From NCBI GenBank assembly GCA_949372645.1, contig CASIAP010000010.1, positions 1 through 64,000 of the forward strand: a stretch of DNA of 64,000 nt, written 5' to 3'. Below, in pieces: positions 18,524-28,016 of this stretch. The position numbers and the translations under genes were made by a program. The first letter of the stretch is position 1, and every line of letters begins with the position of its first letter. The stretch is from Candidatus Poseidoniaceae archaeon. GTDB taxonomy: Archaea > Thermoplasmatota > Poseidoniia > Poseidoniales > Poseidoniaceae. The notes below the pieces were generated by a model. The model was not told the origin of the DNA. It ran no database searches and was given only the letters and a program-made list of their open reading frames with translations.

Positions 18524-18799
18524 ATGATTATTCCTTTCTTGTGGCTTGTAGTTGTGAGTTTATTTGGAGTGTCGGCGTGGATTATTTGGCGCGCTGGGAA
18601 GAAAGCGGCTTCACTCGATTTTCGTCTTTTACAAAATGATGCGTCGTTACTTGAAGACAAAGGTGTCATCGTGGCTCAAATGACTGGGTTGCCCCCCGGT
18701 GCACGTGTTGTTCCGGGTGCATATGTTTTCATTACCCCCGTGCAACCCACTCCCGTAAGAACAATGAATGAAACAGAAGTCTCAATTTGGCAAAAGTAG
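18524..18799 (+). CDS. small membrane protein, unknown
   Basis: A 91-residue protein with a single N-terminal membrane helix (IIPFLWLVVVSLFGVSAWII) followed by a basic residue cluster and a soluble domain of about 65 residues (GVIVAQMTGLPPGARVVPG). I do not recognise the family. It follows pyrF by ten bases and is convergent with the receiver-domain gene. Start ATG 18524 chosen; the tracked start lies inside pyrF. Confidence 0.6.
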   Translation: MIIPFLWLVVVSLFGVSAWIIWRAGKKAASLDFRLLQNDASLLEDKGVIVAQMTGLPPGARVVPGAYVFITPVQPTPVRTMNETEVSIWQK

Positions 18800-18805
18800 A
18801 TGTTT

Positions 18806-19486
18806 TTAATTGAATCCTGTGATTCCCTTTTCAGCGGCATAGACATACAATCCCGCCCCTACTAATGTTAAAACAATTAACAATTTGAAAATTCGGCGCT
18901 TTGGTTTGACAGTTGTTTCTGGGGTGAGGGTGGCTTCTAACACTGGGAGGGTGGGTACAGGAAGGTCTGGTAAATCCAAGAGAGGCATGCCCGGCAAAGG
19001 TGGCAGGGCCATGAGGCCTTCATCGGGTTGTGGTTTGATTCGGTCTTCTGGATAGAGTTGATCGAGGTCTTCAAGTCCAGGCGCTTCCGGAATTGGGCCG
19101 AGAATCTGATCCCAGCGTTCTTCGATGACTGTCGAAGAAATGGGTTTTTCAAGCCAAGCAACAGCACCAGCAGAATAGCTCGCGTCCTCTGCCAATTGGG
19201 CCTGTCTGCGAGAAGCGATGAAAACAATACGGCTTTCTCCACCGTGTTCTCGCATTTCTAAAGCAGCAAGATGGCCGTCAAGAGAAGGGAGGTCCAAGGC
19301 AATAACCACCAGTTCTGGGTCGATTCGGATATATTCGTCAACTGCTTGGTCGCCGTCTTCACATACCTCGACATTGAATTCTCGGATTTTGAATACGTCG
19401 CGGAGTCGGATCAGGGACATTGGATTATTATCCACAATGAGAACCGTTGGTGCGGTTTCTTCAGCTGTCGGCGTAACGTAAGCCAT
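18806..19486 (-). CDS. tail-anchored receiver-domain (REC) protein
   Basis: Residues about 13-135 form a response-regulator receiver domain: VLIVDNN holds the acidic pocket, the phosphate-accepting Asp is probably in VIALDLPSLDG, and the conserved lysine is in EKPIS. A Pro- and Leu-rich linker follows, and the last 30 residues are a basic cluster (KPKRR) plus one membrane helix (LLIVLTLVGAGLYVY). There is no DNA-binding output domain, so the output may be protein binding at the membrane. No histidine kinase is coded within the window. Start at MAYVTP (19486). Confidence 0.75.
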   Translation of the reverse strand: MAYVTPTAEETAPTVLIVDNNPMSLIRLRDVFKIREFNVEVCEDGDQAVDEYIRIDPELVVIALDLPSLDGHLAALEMREHGGESRIVFIASRRQAQLAEDASYSAGAVAWLEKPISSTVIEERWDQILGPIPEAPGLEDLDQLYPEDRIKPQPDEGLMALPPLPGMPLLDLPDLPVPTLPVLEATLTPETTVKPKRRIFKLLIVLTLVGAGLYVYAAEKGITGFN

Positions 19487-19540
19487 GTGAATCATTCCGC
19501 TGAAATCGCCATTACACATCAAATAACCGCACAACAAAGG

Positions 19541-19918
19541 TCATTCTTCGCTGTCTTTGGAGCTGCTGAGGTCTTCGATTGGGCCGTTTTGAGGATTTGT
19601 GAAGGCTTCGCGGATTGTTTCGGATTGAGCTGCGTCACTTTCTGCGTCACGATGCCGCGCTGGGGCTTTGAGAAATTGAAGTTGTAATTCACTCACAATG
19701 CCCTTCAGCAATCGATCTTCCTGGTCACTCAGATTTCCTTTGGTCTTCCCCTGCAGCATTCGTAACAAGTCGATGCCTGCTTTCGCTTCACCGAGATTGT
19801 ACATCATGTTTCCTTCTTGGTCAGGTAAAAGTCCCATGTGCAGCATTGCCGAACGTTGGAACATGTGAATCAATTGAAAAAACTCTTCCGTCTCTTCGTC
19901 TTTGAAGGTACCCGCCAT
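19541..19918 (-). CDS. DUF1844 family protein
   Basis: A 125-residue protein matching the DUF1844 layout: FFQLIHMFQRSAMLHMGLLP, then NLGEAKAGIDLLRMLQGKTKGNLS and an acidic helical end. The function of this family is unknown. It lies 43 bases after ftsY on the same strand and probably belongs to the L20a-PfdA-FtsY transcript. The tracked start at 19999 overlaps ftsY; MAGTFKDEE at 19918 is the better start. The C-terminal 30 residues are low in complexity (Ser, Asp, Glu). Confidence 0.75.
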   Translation of the reverse strand: MAGTFKDEETEEFFQLIHMFQRSAMLHMGLLPDQEGNMMYNLGEAKAGIDLLRMLQGKTKGNLSDQEDRLLKGIVSELQLQFLKAPARHRDAESDAAQSETIREAFTNPQNGPIEDLSSSKDSEE

Positions 19919-19961
19919 GATGTTCGGAGGGGTTTGAGGTCTAAGTCCCCATCGCTTCACT

Positions 19962-21395
19962 TCAATCGAACATTTGCTCGAGAAGCCAGTCGGGGTCAAA
20001 TTGTTTCAAGTCGTGATATCCTTGTCCAACGCCTGCAAAAACAATTGGTCTGCCGGTTGAAAAGGCAATTGAAAGGCCGGCTCCACCTTTAGCATCTGTA
20101 TCGACTTTCGTCAACACTGCCCCATCGAACTTCATTATTTCTTGAAACATTCTTGCTTGTTCAACCGCGTCATTACCTGCAAGCGAATCGCCTACGAATA
20201 AGGTCAGGTGGGGGTCTGCAACGCGCCGAACTTTGTTAAGTTCGTTCATGAGATTGACTTTGTTTTGCATCCGCCCCGCTGTATCTACAAGCACAACGTC
20301 AATGTTTTTGGCTTTCGCTGATTCGATTGCATCGCGCGCTATTGCGGCAGTATCTCCGCCTCGTTGGCTGGAAATGCAGCGAATTCCGAGGGTCTCACAA
20401 TGTGATTCGAGTTGTTGAATTGCGCCCGCCCTAAACGTGTCTCCAGCTGCTGCGACAACGGTGAGGTTTTGGTCGAGGAGGCGTTGTGCTATTTTTGCTG
20501 CAGTTGTTGTTTTCCCGGTTCCATTCACGCCAACAAGCATAATCACGACTGGGGTGTCGCCTGATTCGACAAATGACCTGACTGTTGCATCGAAGTCCCA
20601 GTATCCCGCGGCAAGAATATTGCGAAGTGCTCGCTTGAGAGCTGCTTCGAGAACTTTGGCAAGATCGGCCCCTTTCCGGAGGCGGGAACCGATAAGGCTC
20701 GTCCGCAAGGCATTGATGACCGCGGTCACTGCGTCACTCGAAATATCAGATTCAAGAAGAACCCATTCTAATTCTTCGAGAAGGTTGTCAAGAGCGCCGC
20801 CGGCTTTGATTACCCTACCACCTTCTGAAACAACACCTCCACCGAGTTCAACTTTGACCTTGGTTCCAGCCTCGGTTTCAATTTCAGCGTCTTTAACAGA
20901 CCCTTTTGGGGCGGATTGGACACTGATTAATTGCCGACCAGTTGTCGTCCTCATCATTGAAAGGTCAACATGTGAGCCTTTTGGGCGAGCGATTTCGACT
21001 GCGCCTCGTTTCTTCATTTCTTTGCGTTTTTTAATCACGCGTTTTTCATCTGCACGACGAGTGGTGACCAAACGTTTCTTTTCTTTTCGAGTTAGTTCGA
21101 CAGGGAGGATGATTTCTTCTTCATCGTCAAAATCATCCCAATCATCACTTTGCTCTTCAGGGAGTTCAGTTTCATCCAGTGCTTCGAGATCTTCCCACTC
21201 GTCTTCAGTATCGTTTTTTCCGATGGTTGGAGTTTCTTGAACGGTTGGTTTTGGTGTAGGTGCTGGTATTTGGGTCTGGGCTGCGACCAGCGCCTCTTGG
21301 GCTTCGGCTGAAGATGCCTCGGCTGAAAGTTCATCCGTATCAACTTCAGATGCTACTTCGGTCACGCGTTTTCTGAAGCGGTCGAACAGTCCCAT
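19962..21395 (-). CDS. ftsY: signal recognition particle receptor FtsY
   Basis: SRP receptor GTPase that docks ribosome-SRP complexes at the membrane. After a long acidic and charged N-terminal A-like region (residues 1-150, with DEEEI and KKRKEMKKRG) comes the NG domain: G1 GVNGTGKTTTAAKIA near residue 285, DTFRAGAIQQLE, DTAGRMQNKVNLMNEL and TKVDTDAKGGAG. It is co-directional with prefoldin alpha and ribosomal protein L20a, the usual archaeal order. The large shadow ORF on the plus strand inside it (20437-21240) is not a gene. Confidence 0.95.
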   Translation of the reverse strand: MGLFDRFRKRVTEVASEVDTDELSAEASSAEAQEALVAAQTQIPAPTPKPTVQETPTIGKNDTEDEWEDLEALDETELPEEQSDDWDDFDDEEEIILPVELTRKEKKRLVTTRRADEKRVIKKRKEMKKRGAVEIARPKGSHVDLSMMRTTTGRQLISVQSAPKGSVKDAEIETEAGTKVKVELGGGVVSEGGRVIKAGGALDNLLEELEWVLLESDISSDAVTAVINALRTSLIGSRLRKGADLAKVLEAALKRALRNILAAGYWDFDATVRSFVESGDTPVVIMLVGVNGTGKTTTAAKIAQRLLDQNLTVVAAAGDTFRAGAIQQLESHCETLGIRCISSQRGGDTAAIARDAIESAKAKNIDVVLVDTAGRMQNKVNLMNELNKVRRVADPHLTLFVGDSLAGNDAVEQARMFQEIMKFDGAVLTKVDTDAKGGAGLSIAFSTGRPIVFAGVGQGYHDLKQFDPDWLLEQMFD

Positions 21396-21404
21396 TTTAC
21401 ACCC

Positions 21405-22007
21405 TCAGTCATCCAATGTTAATTCGTTTCCAAACCGGCTACCGCGCCGCTGTGGTCGGCGGCTTTCTTTCTCATCTTGTGAGGGTTTTTCCGTGGATGG
21501 TTTTGGGGCGGTTGTTGGTTTTAATGAAGGGGTTGGGGTTGGTTGGGGGGGTTGAAGTTGTTCGGCTGCAGCATTAAACTCCTGGGCAAGAACCGTAATT
21601 TTCTCTTCCAAGGTTGTTGCTTGCTCTGAGAGATCTTTGTGGAGTAACGTAATGCCCTCCTTCCGTTCAAGAGTCATTGTATGAGCTTCAGACCATGGCT
21701 TTTCACCAAAAACTCCACTTCCAATATCAACAAGTGCTGTTCCTTCTTGTTTACTTTCGTGAATATAATTCAAGGTAACACCGGAACCGATTGAAAGTCG
21801 TGCACCTGTTCGACCGGTTTTACTTGATTCTTGGAGGTGAAGGAGAATGCCTGAGGTGATGTGGTGTTCATCGATAATGGCAGTTACTTGATCAATTCGC
21901 GCATGTAAGTCGTCGAGTTGTTTGCGGTGAGCGTCAATAGTGCGCGCCATTTTTTGTAACTCGCTTCGTTCAACCATGCGGCTCACGATGTCCGAGGTGG
22001 TTGTCAT
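21405..22007 (-). CDS. pfdA: prefoldin alpha subunit
   Basis: Subunit of the hexameric prefoldin chaperone that passes unfolded proteins to the thermosome. The first coiled coil runs to about residue 45, the central beta-hairpin region (GTALVDIGSGVFGEKP) matches archaeal PfdA, and a second coiled coil follows. The last 45 residues are a Pro/Thr/Lys-rich tail not normally present (length 200 against about 140-150). Nine bases separate it from ftsY. Confidence 0.85.
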   Translation of the reverse strand: MTTTSDIVSRMVERSELQKMARTIDAHRKQLDDLHARIDQVTAIIDEHHITSGILLHLQESSKTGRTGARLSIGSGVTLNYIHESKQEGTALVDIGSGVFGEKPWSEAHTMTLERKEGITLLHKDLSEQATTLEEKITVLAQEFNAAAEQLQPPQPTPTPSLKPTTAPKPSTEKPSQDEKESRRPQRRGSRFGNELTLDD

Positions 22008-22026
22008 TCAAGAAGGACGCGAAGGT

Positions 22027-22299
22027 TCACTCTTCTTCTGTTGGTGCAGAGACTGGTCCGCCAGCTGCAGCGATTTCTTCACGGAAATGGTCTGTAACTC
22101 GAGGTTCTGTTGAAGTGCGGGGGTCGATTTCTTCGACTGAAAGGAGGTCAATAGAACGGCGGTTGGCCTTGTGCCGGGAGCCCATGATGGAATAGGTTCG
22201 ATGTTCTGCATCGGCTGCATCAGCTGCTGGTAAGTCGAGAGAAAATTGTTGGCGCATGCTACCAAATGGTGCGACTCCTGTTACGCGATAGGCCTTCAT
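22027..22299 (-). CDS. rpl18a: 50S ribosomal protein L20a (L18Ae/LX)
   Basis: Archaeal ribosomal protein L18Ae (LX). The start MKAYRVTGVAPFG, then YSIMGSRHKANRR and an acidic end, match the family; length 90 is slightly longer than the usual 60-80 because of a Glu-rich tail. The next gene on the strand is prefoldin alpha after 19 bases, a conserved archaeal order. The overlapping ORF 22008-22265 in another frame is a shadow. Confidence 0.88.
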   Translation of the reverse strand: MKAYRVTGVAPFGSMRQQFSLDLPAADAADAEHRTYSIMGSRHKANRRSIDLLSVEEIDPRTSTEPRVTDHFREEIAAAGGPVSAPTEEE

Positions 22300-22399
22300 C
22301 GAAGTGGGCGACTCGCAAACTCGACTTAAACGCGCCGTCGCGCATTATCTGTGGGAAACCACCGCGAGATTGACAAAGTTTGAGGTTTCAACACGATTC

Positions 22400-25300
22400 A
22401 TGCGACCCGCGTTCTTTGTCACGATGCTGTTGTTGCTACCCTTGGCTCAGGGCCTTGGGGCCTCGCCGTTCCCCGAGCAGGTTTTGGGGCAAGAGCAGGT
22501 ATTAATTCTCGAAGAGGGGGTGTGGACTCAGGAGTTGTGGATGTCTCTCGAAGATGTTGGTTACACGCCTTTGCGGATGATGAGTTCAACTGAAGTGTTA
22601 GTTTGGCGTTCAGCAAATGCAATTAGCCTACCGGGAGCATATGTAAGTGAAGTTCCAGAGGTCCAATTCAAAGGTGACCTTGCTCTCTTTACTGAGTATG
22701 AAGCGTTTCGGTTCGTGTTTGAGCCAGGCCTTCCGGTTGAAGCCGTTCAACAATTAGTCACCGGTTTTACACAACTTGGCATCATGATTGAGTCTCGGCC
22801 CGAACACTATTCATCTGTAATTCCTCATGTTGAGGTCGTTGAGTGGGGTGCTGACTTCTCCATTCTTGCCTCAATGGATGGATTGCTATGGGTCGAGCCG
22901 GTGTTGCAAACGTCTGCTCGTAACGAGCAAGTTGGTTCGCTGCTTCAGCATGGACGCACAACTGAAAACCCAGCCTGGGGTTTGGGGCTCAATGGCGAGG
23001 GGGTTGTTGTTGCCGTTGCTGATTCTGGCCTCGACGCCGATCATGCTTGTTTCCGAAATGCGACTGCTGCGGGTGGTTTTGGTTCCGTGGGTGAAAATTT
23101 AACCGATGGAGTTGGAGCTCCGGGAGTCGACCATCGCAAGGTATTGCTCATCAATCATTCAATTGATTCCGGCGACACACCTGGCCATTCTGATTATCGG
23201 CACGGAACACACGTTGCCGGGACCTTGTCGTGTTACAATGTCTATGATATGCGCTCAGATTCATTGCCTCGAAACGGCTCCTCTCTTTCCTACGGGACGC
23301 AACTCATTTTCCAAGATATTGTTTCTGAAGATGGTTGGGTCCCTCCTGATGTTGACGCCTTATTTGTTGAAGCGGGGTTGAATGGCGCTACACTTCATTC
23401 GAATTCGTGGGGTGATGCGACAACTGAGTATACTGCACGAACTCTTGATTTTGATGCCTGGGCCTTAGAAATGCCTTGGTCTCTCGCGTTTGTTGCACCG
23501 GGTAACAGTGGGGGGCAACTTCTCGAACCATCGAATGGAAGGAATGTCGTCGCTGTTGGTGCCTCGGTAAAATCTGAATCTTCTGACCGGTGGGGTGCTT
23601 CTTCAATCGGCCCTACAGAAAGTGGAACGAATGGGATTTTCGCTCTAGCAATCGGCACTTCGGTTCAATCTGCTCGAGCAGACGGTATGAGTGATTCTTA
23701 CAATGATGCTTTACGTTCTTCTTCCGGCACGAGTATGGCAACACCTGCGGCGACAAGTGCTACTGCAATCATCCAACAGATGATTGAGCAGGGTTGGATT
23801 TCAGGTAAGGAAAACCGAACGTTCCAATCGGTAAGTGATCTGCGCCCAGAATGGGTTAATGAAGATAAAAATACCTCCAATAACCTCAGCTTAGCAGCAG
23901 GTTTTTCACCTTCAGGCCCATTGTTGCGTACGTTACTCTCAATGGCGACTACGCCGCTTTCACAAGAGATGCGGAATGGTGAAAACGGTGGATATGATTT
24001 ACAAAACCATTACGATGGGTGGGGTCAACTTAACCTCTCTGAATTGGTTGATTTAGCTGAGATTGAAACTGCATTACATCTGGGTGATGTTTCACCTGCA
24101 GAAGATCTTTGGATTCATGATTCCTTCCGCCTTCTTAACCAAAGCCCACAGGCGTGGTTACAGCAACGGCAGGGTGATTCTGAGGCTTTAGAAAATTTAC
24201 TCGCATCCCCTTGGAACGGGTCGGGGGCCGCTGGTCCATTTTTGAAAACCGGAGATGTTTGGGTCGAACGTTTTGACCTCGCAGATGGGGCATTTAATGC
24301 TCGGTTAGCTTGGGCTGCAGCACCGGAACCGCACTTGGTTGATGACTTACAACTCATTGTCCGCCTTTCCGATGGACGCGCCGCCATTGCAAATGAATTT
24401 CAGAATGATGGCGACTCCACGCTCTATCATTCACAAATGGTTGATTTCACAAATACGACGGCGTTTCCAATGACCAATGAAACGACGCTTGCAGTTTCGC
24501 TTTCTCAGGCCGACCTCGACGGGGTAGAATGGGTCGATGTTGAAGTTCATGCCCGCTATATCTCGCCTGGTAATCAAAATAATTCTGTTGGTATCGATGG
24601 AGATCGCGTTGGTTTTGCTTTAGCAGTTCAGGGCGTTCAGCGCGACTCTGATTCATGGGACGATGGAGACGGTGACGGGGTTGCAAACGGCATTGATGGG
24701 TGTCCAAATCAAAATGCCACTGATTGGGATTCCAATGCAGACGGTTGTATTGATGATTCTGATGGAGACTCTATTGGGGACAACGTCGATATTTGTCCAA
24801 GTGAAAACTCGAGTACATACGATGGGAATTCTGATGGATGTATCGACGATTCCGATGGCGATGGGGTATTCGATGATGTGGATGTTTGTTTTACTGTTAT
24901 CATTTCATCGTTTTGGCCTGTCGATGCCTTCGGTTGTAGGCCAATCGATTCACTCCCTTCAATCGATTTTGTTTTATCGCCAGAGGAGGGGGGTGAATGG
25001 TACGATGCCCTTCTTGTCCAATGGAGTGTTGTAGATGATGAGGGGGATGCGTTTGATACGGGTGCTGAAATCCATGTATTGAATGATTCAAGCGCTGGTG
25101 GTTCATACCCGATCGCCTCTTGCGTGAAACAGAATGTTGTGAATGGAACCTTTTCCTGTACATGGTATATTCCGAAAGATTTGCCTGTGTGGGATATTCG
25201 AGGTGACTTATTACAAATTGAGATTCATGCACAAAGTCGAAACCTTTCACCGGAAGGGAAAAATGATCTTGTACTCCTTCGGGATGATGTTGCATTCACA

Positions 25301-25537
25301 AGTAATTGGAACAACCCCTTGCTTGAAAGTTATGATGACGACCCTCGTTCAGAAGAAGGGGTTGCTTCTCAGAACCGTGCATTGGTTTGGGGTGTTGTGG
25401 GTATCGTTGCTGGATTTGTATTAATGTTCCAATTGAGTTGGAATGTTAGGAGAGAAAAGGTTGGTGAAAAGGTTCCTCCGGCTTTTCGGGATGAAGGGGG
25501 CTACCGCAAGGAGTCTCCCCCTGAGGAAAGCGAGTGA
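22400..25537 (+). CDS. secreted subtilisin-like serine protease with calcium-type repeats
   Basis: Large exported S8 peptidase (1,045 residues). A signal peptide (MLLLLPLAQGLG) opens the protein. The catalytic triad is visible as VADSGLDADH (Asp, near 207), HGTHVAGT (His, near 268) and SSGTSMATPAA (Ser, near 443). Between about 750 and 830 are thrombospondin type 3-like Asp repeats (DDGDGDGVANGIDGCP, DSDGDGVFDDVDVC) that bind calcium. One membrane helix near residue 1,000 (ALVWGVVGIVAGFVLMF) and a short charged tail anchor it to the cell. I preferred the Met at 22400 to the tracked 22304. Confidence 0.9.
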   Translation: MRPAFFVTMLLLLPLAQGLGASPFPEQVLGQEQVLILEEGVWTQELWMSLEDVGYTPLRMMSSTEVLVWRSANAISLPGAYVSEVPEVQFKGDLALFTEYEAFRFVFEPGLPVEAVQQLVTGFTQLGIMIESRPEHYSSVIPHVEVVEWGADFSILASMDGLLWVEPVLQTSARNEQVGSLLQHGRTTENPAWGLGLNGEGVVVAVADSGLDADHACFRNATAAGGFGSVGENLTDGVGAPGVDHRKVLLINHSIDSGDTPGHSDYRHGTHVAGTLSCYNVYDMRSDSLPRNGSSLSYGTQLIFQDIVSEDGWVPPDVDALFVEAGLNGATLHSNSWGDATTEYTARTLDFDAWALEMPWSLAFVAPGNSGGQLLEPSNGRNVVAVGASVKSESSDRWGASSIGPTESGTNGIFALAIGTSVQSARADGMSDSYNDALRSSSGTSMATPAATSATAIIQQMIEQGWISGKENRTFQSVSDLRPEWVNEDKNTSNNLSLAAGFSPSGPLLRTLLSMATTPLSQEMRNGENGGYDLQNHYDGWGQLNLSELVDLAEIETALHLGDVSPAEDLWIHDSFRLLNQSPQAWLQQRQGDSEALENLLASPWNGSGAAGPFLKTGDVWVERFDLADGAFNARLAWAAAPEPHLVDDLQLIVRLSDGRAAIANEFQNDGDSTLYHSQMVDFTNTTAFPMTNETTLAVSLSQADLDGVEWVDVEVHARYISPGNQNNSVGIDGDRVGFALAVQGVQRDSDSWDDGDGDGVANGIDGCPNQNATDWDSNADGCIDDSDGDSIGDNVDICPSENSSTYDGNSDGCIDDSDGDGVFDDVDVCFTVIISSFWPVDAFGCRPIDSLPSIDFVLSPEEGGEWYDALLVQWSVVDDEGDAFDTGAEIHVLNDSSAGGSYPIASCVKQNVVNGTFSCTWYIPKDLPVWDIRGDLLQIEIHAQSRNLSPEGKNDLVLLRDDVAFTSNWNNPLLESYDDDPRSEEGVASQNRALVWGVVGIVAGFVLMFQLSWNVRREKVGEKVPPAFRDEGGYRKESPPEESE

Positions 25538-25651
25538 CTGCGAGGCATAACGGCGTCAGGAATAGTTCAAGGAAGCAATTGAAGCAAAGGTGAACCTTGA
25601 AGGGTGGTGGCATCCTCGCCGACACATCCGCAATGCGGAAGGTGAAGAAAA

Positions 25652-26656
25652 ATGAGTGACCGTCTATATGTTGGAATCGATCTAGGTACCTATCAATCTA
25701 CTATTGCATCAAGTGCTGGCATCAGCCACACAATCGAAACTGTTGTCGGGCGTCCTAAGGACCCTGTTGCACGAAACTTCCTCGGACGAGACGTCTTGTT
25801 TGGAAGCGATGCTCTCAAGAACAAACTCGCATGTAACCTCTACCGGCCTATGGCTGCTGGAGTTGCACAAGACGATGAGGGTAATTTGGCCGCTGCTAAG
25901 GCGTTTGTCTCTCACCTTTTGGAAACTGTAGACCCTGAAGAATTCGATGAAGTGTTCGGAGTTATCTGCTCTCCAAGCCACGTTTCATTCACTGACAAGT
26001 CCAACCTCGTTGCTACGCTACGTGGACAAGTTAACGCCATCATGGTCGTTACAGAACCTTTTGCTACTGCCTTTGGTATCGGTGAAATTGCAAGTTCAAT
26101 TGTTGTCGACATCGGCGCAGGAACTACCGACATTGCACGAATCTACGGTACTTTCCCAACAGACGAAGACCAAGTCACTATCCAAGAAGCTGGAGACTGG
26201 CTCGACAACGAACTCATGGAACTGATCCGAAAGAAGTACACCGGCGCTCAAGTTACAAAAGACATGGTTCGCAAGTGGAAGGAAGAAGTTTCCTACGTCG
26301 GAAGCGAAGACCGCCAAGCAATGGTCGAATTATCCGTTGAAGGAAAGAAGCAAGTCGTCGATATTGGCGACCTTGTCAACCAAGCGTGTGAAATGATTAT
26401 TCCTAAGATTGGAAACGCAATCAAGCGAATCGTCGCTGGCGCAGACCCTGAATACCAACCAATTCTCCGAAATAACATCATCCTCTCTGGTGGTGGCTCT
26501 TTGATTGAAGGTGTTGCTGCTCGTATGGCTGACGAAATTTCTGATATCGGTGATGTCAATGTTTGGTGTGTCGATGACCCAATTAATGCGGTTGCTACAG
26601 GCGCTCTTCAACTCGCTGGCGAAATGCCAGATGACATGTTCACTGCAATCAACTGA
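25652..26656 (+). CDS. actin-like ATPase (MreB/MamK-like)
   Basis: Actin-superfamily ATPase that probably forms filaments. Phosphate-1 loop GIDLGTYQSTIA at residue 7, phosphate-2 VVDIGAGTTDIA near residue 150, and the adenosine motif LSGGGSLIEG near residue 279 are present. Length 334 and overall order are like MreB or the magnetosome actin MamK; there is no large Hsp70-type C-terminal domain. The ATG follows GGAAGGTGAAG. It is followed after 94 bases by a coiled-coil protein gene on the same strand, a possible filament partner. The codon choice is strongly C-ending, suggesting high expression. Confidence 0.88.
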   Translation: MSDRLYVGIDLGTYQSTIASSAGISHTIETVVGRPKDPVARNFLGRDVLFGSDALKNKLACNLYRPMAAGVAQDDEGNLAAAKAFVSHLLETVDPEEFDEVFGVICSPSHVSFTDKSNLVATLRGQVNAIMVVTEPFATAFGIGEIASSIVVDIGAGTTDIARIYGTFPTDEDQVTIQEAGDWLDNELMELIRKKYTGAQVTKDMVRKWKEEVSYVGSEDRQAMVELSVEGKKQVVDIGDLVNQACEMIIPKIGNAIKRIVAGADPEYQPILRNNIILSGGGSLIEGVAARMADEISDIGDVNVWCVDDPINAVATGALQLAGEMPDDMFTAIN

Positions 26657-26750
26657 TTGTTGGGCTCATTCAAAGGGTAGAAAACCAGCCGTCTAAGGCT
26701 TGTTTTAATGGCGAAAGTTCAAGTGTGGTTGGGCGGCGATAGTCGCTTGT

Positions 26751-28016
26751 ATGACGCTCGACTCTCCCGGAACAAGTGGTATCAATCGAATTGGTGACGC
26801 AACAGGCGATGAACGAGCGGCTTTGGAAGGCATGCTCAAAGGATACCCTGTCGAACAACTGGTTGAAGAAGTGCTCATCGCTTGGAATGAACTTGCTGCT
26901 CGAAATGAAGAAATGGTTTCCGTTAAACAACGACTTCGTGTTCTCGAACTGGATCTTGCTGAACGTGAGGACATGGTTGCTCCAGAAGTTGCCCGCCTCG
27001 CAGAATCTGATGCGGCTTTAGAAGACAGTGAATCAAAGGTGATTCACCTTGAACGACTTTTGGGTGATCTGCGTGAAGAATTAGAATCACAGCAATCATC
27101 TCTTTCACATGATGAACGTGAATCGATGGCCGCGGAAGTTGGTCAATTACGAACTTTGACGACACAGCAAGATGAGGTCATCGGCGAAATGGAAGGGCGG
27201 ATTGGCCAGATGGTCGAAGCGCTTGAACGAGCTGCTGATGCTGGACTCACTTCAGTCACTGCTGAAGAAGTGCGAAGTTTGAAAGCTCAACTCAATACAG
27301 CAATTACACAAAATGACGCTGAACAAGCAGCCAACAAAGCGCTTGAAGAAGAGCGCCAAAGACTTCGAGATATCGCCGATCGATTGCGGGGTCTTCTCGA
27401 TGCTCGTGATGGTCGCCTAGGTGAGCTTGAAGAACAACTTGAACGTGTAATGCAAGGGCCTCGGTCTGTTTCAGCAGAACACGACTACTTGGTCGAACAA
27501 ATCGATGAGCTCAAGCGCCGATTGCTTGAACGAAACCGAGAATATGATTCACTTCGCCGTCGAGAACGACGGCTTCACAATGATGTCTTTGAACGCGATG
27601 AACGTATTCAGCAAATCACGCTTACACTTACTGATATGGAAGCTGCTCTACAGGACAGGACCGCTGAGCTGCGTGAACTTGAAGGGCAACGTGAAACAAT
27701 GGTGCATGAACTTGATTCGGTGCGTCGCGGAGAACGTACACGAGAAGTTGTTGGGCGCGTCTTTGCCGACTCGCTTTCTTTGGTTCGAACACACGATGCT
27801 CGAGAAGCAAAAAGAGATGCGTACAGTAACACTCCTGACGTGAAGCGAACCTTGAGCACTCCTGATACAGCTGACATGGCGACCTTAGCTGAAGGTGGTC
27901 GGGTTCATCTTGAAGTCAACGAAAGTGAAATCAAAGAAGGGATTGATGTTGATGGTGTTCGACCTGCATCCCCTGGTGGCTCAGGCGACCCCGTTGTTTT
28001 TGATGATGAAGATTGA
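26751..28016 (+). CDS. long coiled-coil protein downstream of actin homologue
   Basis: A 421-residue protein whose residues about 40-345 are nearly continuous heptads rich in Glu, Arg and Leu (for example LAEREDMVAPEV, LEEERQRLRDIADRL, LKRRLLERNREYDSLRRRER). The N-terminal 30 residues and the last 75 are unstructured in appearance. There is no membrane helix. I do not recognise a family; coiled-coil content alone gives false matches. The 94-base gap and shared strand suggest co-expression with the actin-like gene, and a structural or filament-binding role is inferred. Confidence 0.7.
   Translation: MTLDSPGTSGINRIGDATGDERAALEGMLKGYPVEQLVEEVLIAWNELAARNEEMVSVKQRLRVLELDLAEREDMVAPEVARLAESDAALEDSESKVIHLERLLGDLREELESQQSSLSHDERESMAAEVGQLRTLTTQQDEVIGEMEGRIGQMVEALERAADAGLTSVTAEEVRSLKAQLNTAITQNDAEQAANKALEEERQRLRDIADRLRGLLDARDGRLGELEEQLERVMQGPRSVSAEHDYLVEQIDELKRRLLERNREYDSLRRRERRLHNDVFERDERIQQITLTLTDMEAALQDRTAELRELEGQRETMVHELDSVRRGERTREVVGRVFADSLSLVRTHDAREAKRDAYSNTPDVKRTLSTPDTADMATLAEGGRVHLEVNESEIKEGIDVDGVRPASPGGSGDPVVFDDED

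Noticed and set aside
20437-21240. 267-residue plus-strand ORF
   Set aside because: It lies entirely antisense to ftsY, is Ser/Arg-rich in the way of a shadow frame, and has no domain sign.
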